Shown here in pieces: positions 14,718 to 17,779 of a stretch of 17,779 nt of DNA (within the stretch, counting starts at the first letter, position 1; every line of letters starts with the position of its first letter). This DNA comes from G020350405 sp964513655. GTDB taxonomy: Bacteria; Planctomycetota; Phycisphaerae; Sedimentisphaerales; Anaerobacaceae. The position numbers and the translations under genes are program-made. The stretch covers positions 1-17,779 of the forward strand of contig CAZENQ010000060.1 in NCBI GenBank assembly GCA_964513655.1, written 5' to 3'. Below the pieces are notes generated by a model. That model was not told where the DNA came from, did not search any database, and saw only the letters and a program-made list of their open reading frames with translations.

Positions 14718-15977
14718 TTATGCCAACTTGCTTACTGCTTCAGCCATCAGTTTTCCTATCGGCATGCGCTGTGGGCATCGCGCTTCCGCAGTACTGTAAT
14801 CGGTGCCAAGCAGTCTGCTTCTTACCTTGTGTGGAATTTGAGCAAAAAGCTCTCTCGCCCCCTCCCTGTCACCGTAGCTGTTGTAGTACATCAAATACCG
14901 CATGACGTCACTTATGTACGGCATATCCGGCGAGGCGGTCTTGCAAATGTTCAAACAGCCGGCACAGTAACCGCTGCAGCTCGCTTCTGCGTATTCCTTG
15001 AACAGATCCATATCTGTTCGTGCAAGTTTAGTCTTGTCGAATGTTACTTCGACATTCTCGAAAATATGGGCTGTGCTGGTCATTCCCACACACACTGAGG
15101 AAAAACGCTTGTCGTCCAGAACGATTTTTATATTTGCCTGTGTCGTGGTAAGGCCTCGTTTGAGCAGATGCTCGGTAAGCTTCTTTTCTGCTTCGGTAAG
15201 CATCCATTTGTCTGCTTCGGTCTTTATCTCCCACGACGGTCTTCCCTGGGTCTTCATAGCGATAAGACCGATTCCCGCCTTGTGGCATGCCTCAATAGCG
15301 GCTGGCATTTTCGGGTCCTGCATCACTCGGAAATTATAACTTGTCATTATCGCGTCTATCCAGTCAAGCTTGGCCGCGGCAGTGAGATTGTGGGCCATAT
15401 TCTCGTGAGTGCTGAAGCCAAAAAATCGTATCTGTTTCTTCTTCTTTGCGTTTATGACCCACTGCTTCAGTTTGTCTGTCAACTGCCCGGGATTGGACAA
15501 TCCATGAACACCAAAGTACATGTCAATGTAGTCGGTATTCATTCTTTTAAAAGAGGTATGAAGTCGCTTTTCTACGTCCGCTACTGTTCTTGCCCCCGAT
15601 GCCTTGGTGACGAGAAACACCTTCTTCCGGGCATCCGGGTTTTTGGCGAAGAATTTGCCTATACCACGCTCGCTGTTTCCACCCGCGTAGCCATTTGATG
15701 TGTCCCAGTAATTTATACCCCAATCCAAAGATTTTCTTAGGAGGATTTGGTTATCAAGAAGACTATACATTAGACCTATCGACAGGCAGGGGACCTCGAC
15801 CCCCGTTCGGCCCAGTTTTCGTGTTGGTACCTGTGGGAATCTTGATTTTTCTGATTTCTCAGGGGCATTCGGCTCAGCTTTTGCCTTGGCCGGAGCAAAA
15901 ACAGAGCCCACGCCGGCGGCACCCACAGTCTTTAAAAAGTTCCTTCTGTTGATTCGATTGTCTTTCTTCTGTATCAC
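14718..15977 (-). CDS. Tat-exported aldo/keto reductase with cysteine motif, paralogue 3
   Basis: The product is 419 residues with RRNFLK and VGAAGVGSVFA as its Tat signal. The tetrad is Asp92 (YWDTSNGY), Tyr97, Lys125 and His158. The tail cysteines are 334, 338, 341, 345 and 401. The loop CVGMTSTAH keeps the canonical VGM. It differs from the others by an 11-residue insertion near residues 255-275. That insertion holds two similar TEA(D/E)K units, seen in DNA as tctgcttcggt at 15187-15197 and 15211-15221, a 24-bp in-frame duplication. The start is GTG 15977 with AGGA upstream; an ATG one base off is out of frame and meets a stop at once. Spacing is 88 bp to paralogue 2 and 36 bp from paralogue 4. 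Confidence 0.88.
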   Translation of the reverse strand: MIQKKDNRINRRNFLKTVGAAGVGSVFAPAKAKAEPNAPEKSEKSRFPQVPTRKLGRTGVEVPCLSIGLMYSLLDNQILLRKSLDWGINYWDTSNGYAGGNSERGIGKFFAKNPDARKKVFLVTKASGARTVADVEKRLHTSFKRMNTDYIDMYFGVHGLSNPGQLTDKLKQWVINAKKKKQIRFFGFSTHENMAHNLTAAAKLDWIDAIMTSYNFRVMQDPKMPAAIEACHKAGIGLIAMKTQGRPSWEIKTEADKWMLTEAEKKLTEHLLKRGLTTTQANIKIVLDDKRFSSVCVGMTSTAHIFENVEVTFDKTKLARTDMDLFKEYAEASCSGYCAGCLNICKTASPDMPYISDVMRYLMYYNSYGDREGARELFAQIPHKVRSRLLGTDYSTAEARCPQRMPIGKLMAEAVSKLA

Positions 15978-16013
15978 ATGGAATTCCTAAAGTTGTTAAG
16001 GTCGACACCGCCG

Positions 16014-17270
16014 TCAGGCTAATTTGCCGACCGCTTCGGCCACAAGCTCGCCTATTGGAATATGCTGCGGGCAGCAGGCTTCTGCTGGGCTGTAGTCGGT
16101 CACCAACAGTCTGTTTCTCACATTTACGGGAATTTGAGCAAAAAGTTCTCTCGCTTCTTTCTTTTCACCATAGCTGTTGTAATACATCAAATAGCGCATA
16201 ATATCACTGATATAAGGCATCTCCGGCAGGGCGGAGCCGCAGATGTTCGCACAGCCCGCACAATAACCGCTACAGCTGCCTTGGGCATACTCCCGGAAAA
16301 TCTGCATATCCGCCTGCGTAAGTTTGGTCTTATCTAATACCGCGGCTACATTTTCGGTCAGGGTGGCAATATTTCCCATCCTTGAGCAAACCGAGCTGAT
16401 TCTTTTATCTTCCAGCACGGCCTTTATCTTTGCCTGCCCCGGCGTAAAACCTCGCTTGAGGAAGTGCCCGAGCAGTTTTTTGTCCTCCTCGGTCTCAACT
16501 TTTTGCCCGCGTGCCTGAGTTTTCATAGCCACGAGACCGATGCCTGCTTTATGGCACGCTTCGACAGCCGCCTGCATTTGTGGGTCCTGCATAACACGGA
16601 AATTATACGTTGTCATTATCGCATCAATCCAGTCGAGCTTGGCAGCGGCGCTAAGGCATTGGGCCATGTTCTTGTGTGTGCTGAAACCAAAAAATCGTAT
16701 TTGCTTCCACTTCTTTTTCAACTTGACCCAGCGTTTTAATCTATCCGTTAACTGGGAAGGGTCGGACAGCCCGTGTTCGTCCTTTTCTCGCTCCATAATG
16801 AAGTACAAATCAACATACTTAGTTGCCATTTTTTTAATGGACTCCTGAAGATGTACTTCCGTGTCTTCTATGGTTTTTGTCCCATAGGCCTTAGTGACAA
16901 TGAACAGTTTCTCTCGCATGTCGGGGTTCTTCGAGAGATAGTTACCTATCCCGAGCTCACTGTTGCCTCCTTCATAGCTGTCTGAGGTGTCCCAATAGGT
17001 CACGCCCCATTCGAGCGCTTTCTTCAGCATGATTTGGTTCTCGAGAAGATTGATTGTTCCTCCCAAAGACAGGCAGGGCACCTCAACGCCTGTTTTACCC
17101 AGCTTTCTTTTGGGTACCTGTGGCAACCGGGACTCTTGCGGTTTTTCCGGAGCCTTAGGTTCATTTGGGTCGGCTTGGACTCCGGCTGAAGCAAAAACCG
17201 AACCCATCCCCGCTGCACCCATCGTCTTCAAGAAACCTCTTCTGTCTATCTTATTGTGTTTTTCTTTCAT
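16014..17270 (-). CDS. Tat-exported aldo/keto reductase with cysteine motif, paralogue 4
   Basis: The first reductase of the array, 418 residues from ATG 17270. GGAG lies nine bases upstream; a TTG at 17285 in the same frame overlaps that site and is rejected. The Tat signal is RRGFLK followed by MGAAGMGSVFA. The tetrad is Asp94 (YWDTSDSY), Tyr99, Lys127 and His166. A six-residue insertion just before the catalytic His (YFIMEREKDEHGL instead of YYGVHGL) would reshape the active-site rim. The tail has cysteines 333, 337, 340, 344 and 400 plus an extra Cys399. The cofactor loop CSRMGNIAT resembles paralogue 2. It begins 21 bp after the ferredoxin-type gene, which implies co-transcription with it. 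Confidence 0.88.
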   Translation of the reverse strand: MKEKHNKIDRRGFLKTMGAAGMGSVFASAGVQADPNEPKAPEKPQESRLPQVPKRKLGKTGVEVPCLSLGGTINLLENQIMLKKALEWGVTYWDTSDSYEGGNSELGIGNYLSKNPDMREKLFIVTKAYGTKTIEDTEVHLQESIKKMATKYVDLYFIMEREKDEHGLSDPSQLTDRLKRWVKLKKKWKQIRFFGFSTHKNMAQCLSAAAKLDWIDAIMTTYNFRVMQDPQMQAAVEACHKAGIGLVAMKTQARGQKVETEEDKKLLGHFLKRGFTPGQAKIKAVLEDKRISSVCSRMGNIATLTENVAAVLDKTKLTQADMQIFREYAQGSCSGYCAGCANICGSALPEMPYISDIMRYLMYYNSYGEKKEARELFAQIPVNVRNRLLVTDYSPAEACCPQHIPIGELVAEAVGKLA

Positions 17271-17291
17271 CGTATTAGACTCCAAAAGTAA

Positions 17292-17779
17292 TCAACCCTT
17301 GAGCAATAATGTTCTGTCAGCACTTCTTGTTTCTCCTTCTGCGGAGACCCTCACGGCTTTCTTGCCGCTTACAGGGCATTCGTGTTCGCAGACTCCACAG
17401 CCGATACATTTTTCAATATCAACATAAGGTTTTTGCAGGCGAACCTGAACGCGAATTTTCCCGCCTACGACAGTGATTTTTTCAGATTGCCTGCCGGGAG
17501 TAATTTCAATTGAATTCTCTGTATTTCCCACAATTTTTGTGCGTTCATCACCTTCTTCAATAGCACAATAATAGTCGCCCGTGGCATATTTGTCAAGAGG
17601 AAGGTTATCTTCAACGGTTTCTATGGTATTATACCTAATGTTCTTCACTGTCAAAATGCCGTCTCTGATGGTGTTGAAGCACTCCTGCGTATAGATTGCC
17701 TTTGGGCTGACCGGGCAGTTTTCCTCGCATACGATGCAGGGCCTGTCCATCGCCCACGGCAGGCACCTGTTGCGGTCAA
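17292..17779 (-). CDS. Iron-sulfur (ferredoxin-type) protein, C-terminal part
   Basis: The frame is open to the end of the window (RNRCLPWAMDRPCIVCEENC before and after the first Met at 17750), so the gene starts outside and that Met is probably internal. Two cysteine groups are visible: C-x8-C-x2-C-x3-CP at the window edge, and, using numbering from Met 17750, C115-x2-C118-x2-C121-x3-C125-P in KCIGCGVCEHECPVSG. Both are typical [4Fe-4S] ligand sets. The 100 residues between are a beta-rich segment without cysteine motifs, apart from isolated residues. The end RSADRTLLLKG has no membrane span. The pattern fits the C-terminal region of a polyferredoxin (NapH/NosR-like membrane iron-sulfur proteins are one possibility), an electron carrier. 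It lies 21 bp before paralogue 4 of the reductase array, so it may pass electrons to those enzymes. Confidence 0.8.
   Translation of the reverse strand, partial: DRNRCLPWAMDRPCIVCEENCPVSPKAIYTQECFNTIRDGILTVKNIRYNTIETVEDNLPLDKYATGDYYCAIEEGDERTKIVGNTENSIEITPGRQSEKITVVGGKIRVQVRLQKPYVDIEKCIGCGVCEHECPVSGKKAVRVSAEGETRSADRTLLLKG

Larger units (their letters stand above)
12069..17270 (-). repeat. Tandem array of four paralogous aldo/keto reductase genes
   Basis: Four genes of the same family lie head to tail with gaps of 36-88 bp. Long blocks are nearly identical in protein, including FPQVPxRKLGxTGVxVP, RFFGFSTHxNM, YNFRxMQD, MRYLMYYN and CPQxxPI. The final 86 residues from the first tail cysteine have the same length in all four. 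Even the leaders are alike: GGAGTCTGATGAT before copy 1, AGGAGTTTAATGTG before copy 2 and GGAGTCTAATACG before copy 4. The array arose by serial duplication of whole genes with their ribosome binding sites, followed by divergence. Confidence 0.9.

Noticed and set aside
12069..17270. The reductase array as a transposon or CRISPR-type repeat region
   Set aside because: The repeats are whole genes with intact, diverged reading frames; there are no terminal inverted repeats, transposase, or short regularly spaced repeats.
17271..17285. TTG at 17285 as the start of reductase paralogue 4
   Set aside because: It overlaps the GGAG ribosome binding site of ATG 17270, and the other copies show the same leader spacing.

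Overview
The window looks like a chromosomal piece of an anaerobic or microaerophilic bacterium, most likely a planctomycete of the Phycisphaerae/Sedimentisphaerales type. This is an inference from gene content and protein style: a class II (B12-dependent) ribonucleotide reductase, an oversized SecA, an LPS-type heptose epimerase, and tandem Tat-exported aldo/keto reductases with iron-sulfur motifs. No rRNA, tRNA, CRISPR array, transposase or phage gene was seen.

Positions 1-5050 (+ strand) hold a housekeeping run: the 3' part of RNase R, then elongation factor P behind its own recognisable promoter, then secA only 4 bp further on. The SecA is 1164 residues. It carries a coiled-coil insertion in the preprotein-binding region and, more strikingly, five tandem copies of a roughly 60-residue module where a normal SecA has one. 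Positions 5051-5372 are a convergent intergenic gap with one good inverted repeat.

Positions 5373-9303 (- strand) look like one operon read from a clear promoter at 9343-9371: tyrS, a 193-residue protein of unknown function, a 70-residue membrane-anchored small protein, and nrdJ. The reductase keeps its active-site residues but ends before the usual C-terminal cysteine pair. Positions 9412-11557 (- strand) are an envelope-flavoured group: hldD, a two-helix membrane protein, and a YdjM-like membrane metal-dependent hydrolase.

Positions 11558-12068 hold no conventional gene but are not empty. On the - strand there are two 11-bp direct repeats spaced 20 bp, a near-consensus sigma-70 promoter, a 31-codon membrane-peptide ORF with a ribosome binding site, and a rho-independent terminator. 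Together they define a compact regulated transcript of about 190 nt.

Positions 12069-17779 (- strand) are an operon-like array. It starts with the C-terminal end of an iron-sulfur protein with ferredoxin motifs and continues with four tandem paralogous aldo/keto reductases. All four have a Tat signal, the complete Asp-Tyr-Lys-His catalytic tetrad, and the same reduced C-terminal cysteine pattern. The working picture is a set of exported redox enzymes with diverged substrate or cofactor loops, possibly wired to the iron-sulfur protein encoded just upstream. This array and the small regulated transcript beside it are the best candidates for something undescribed.
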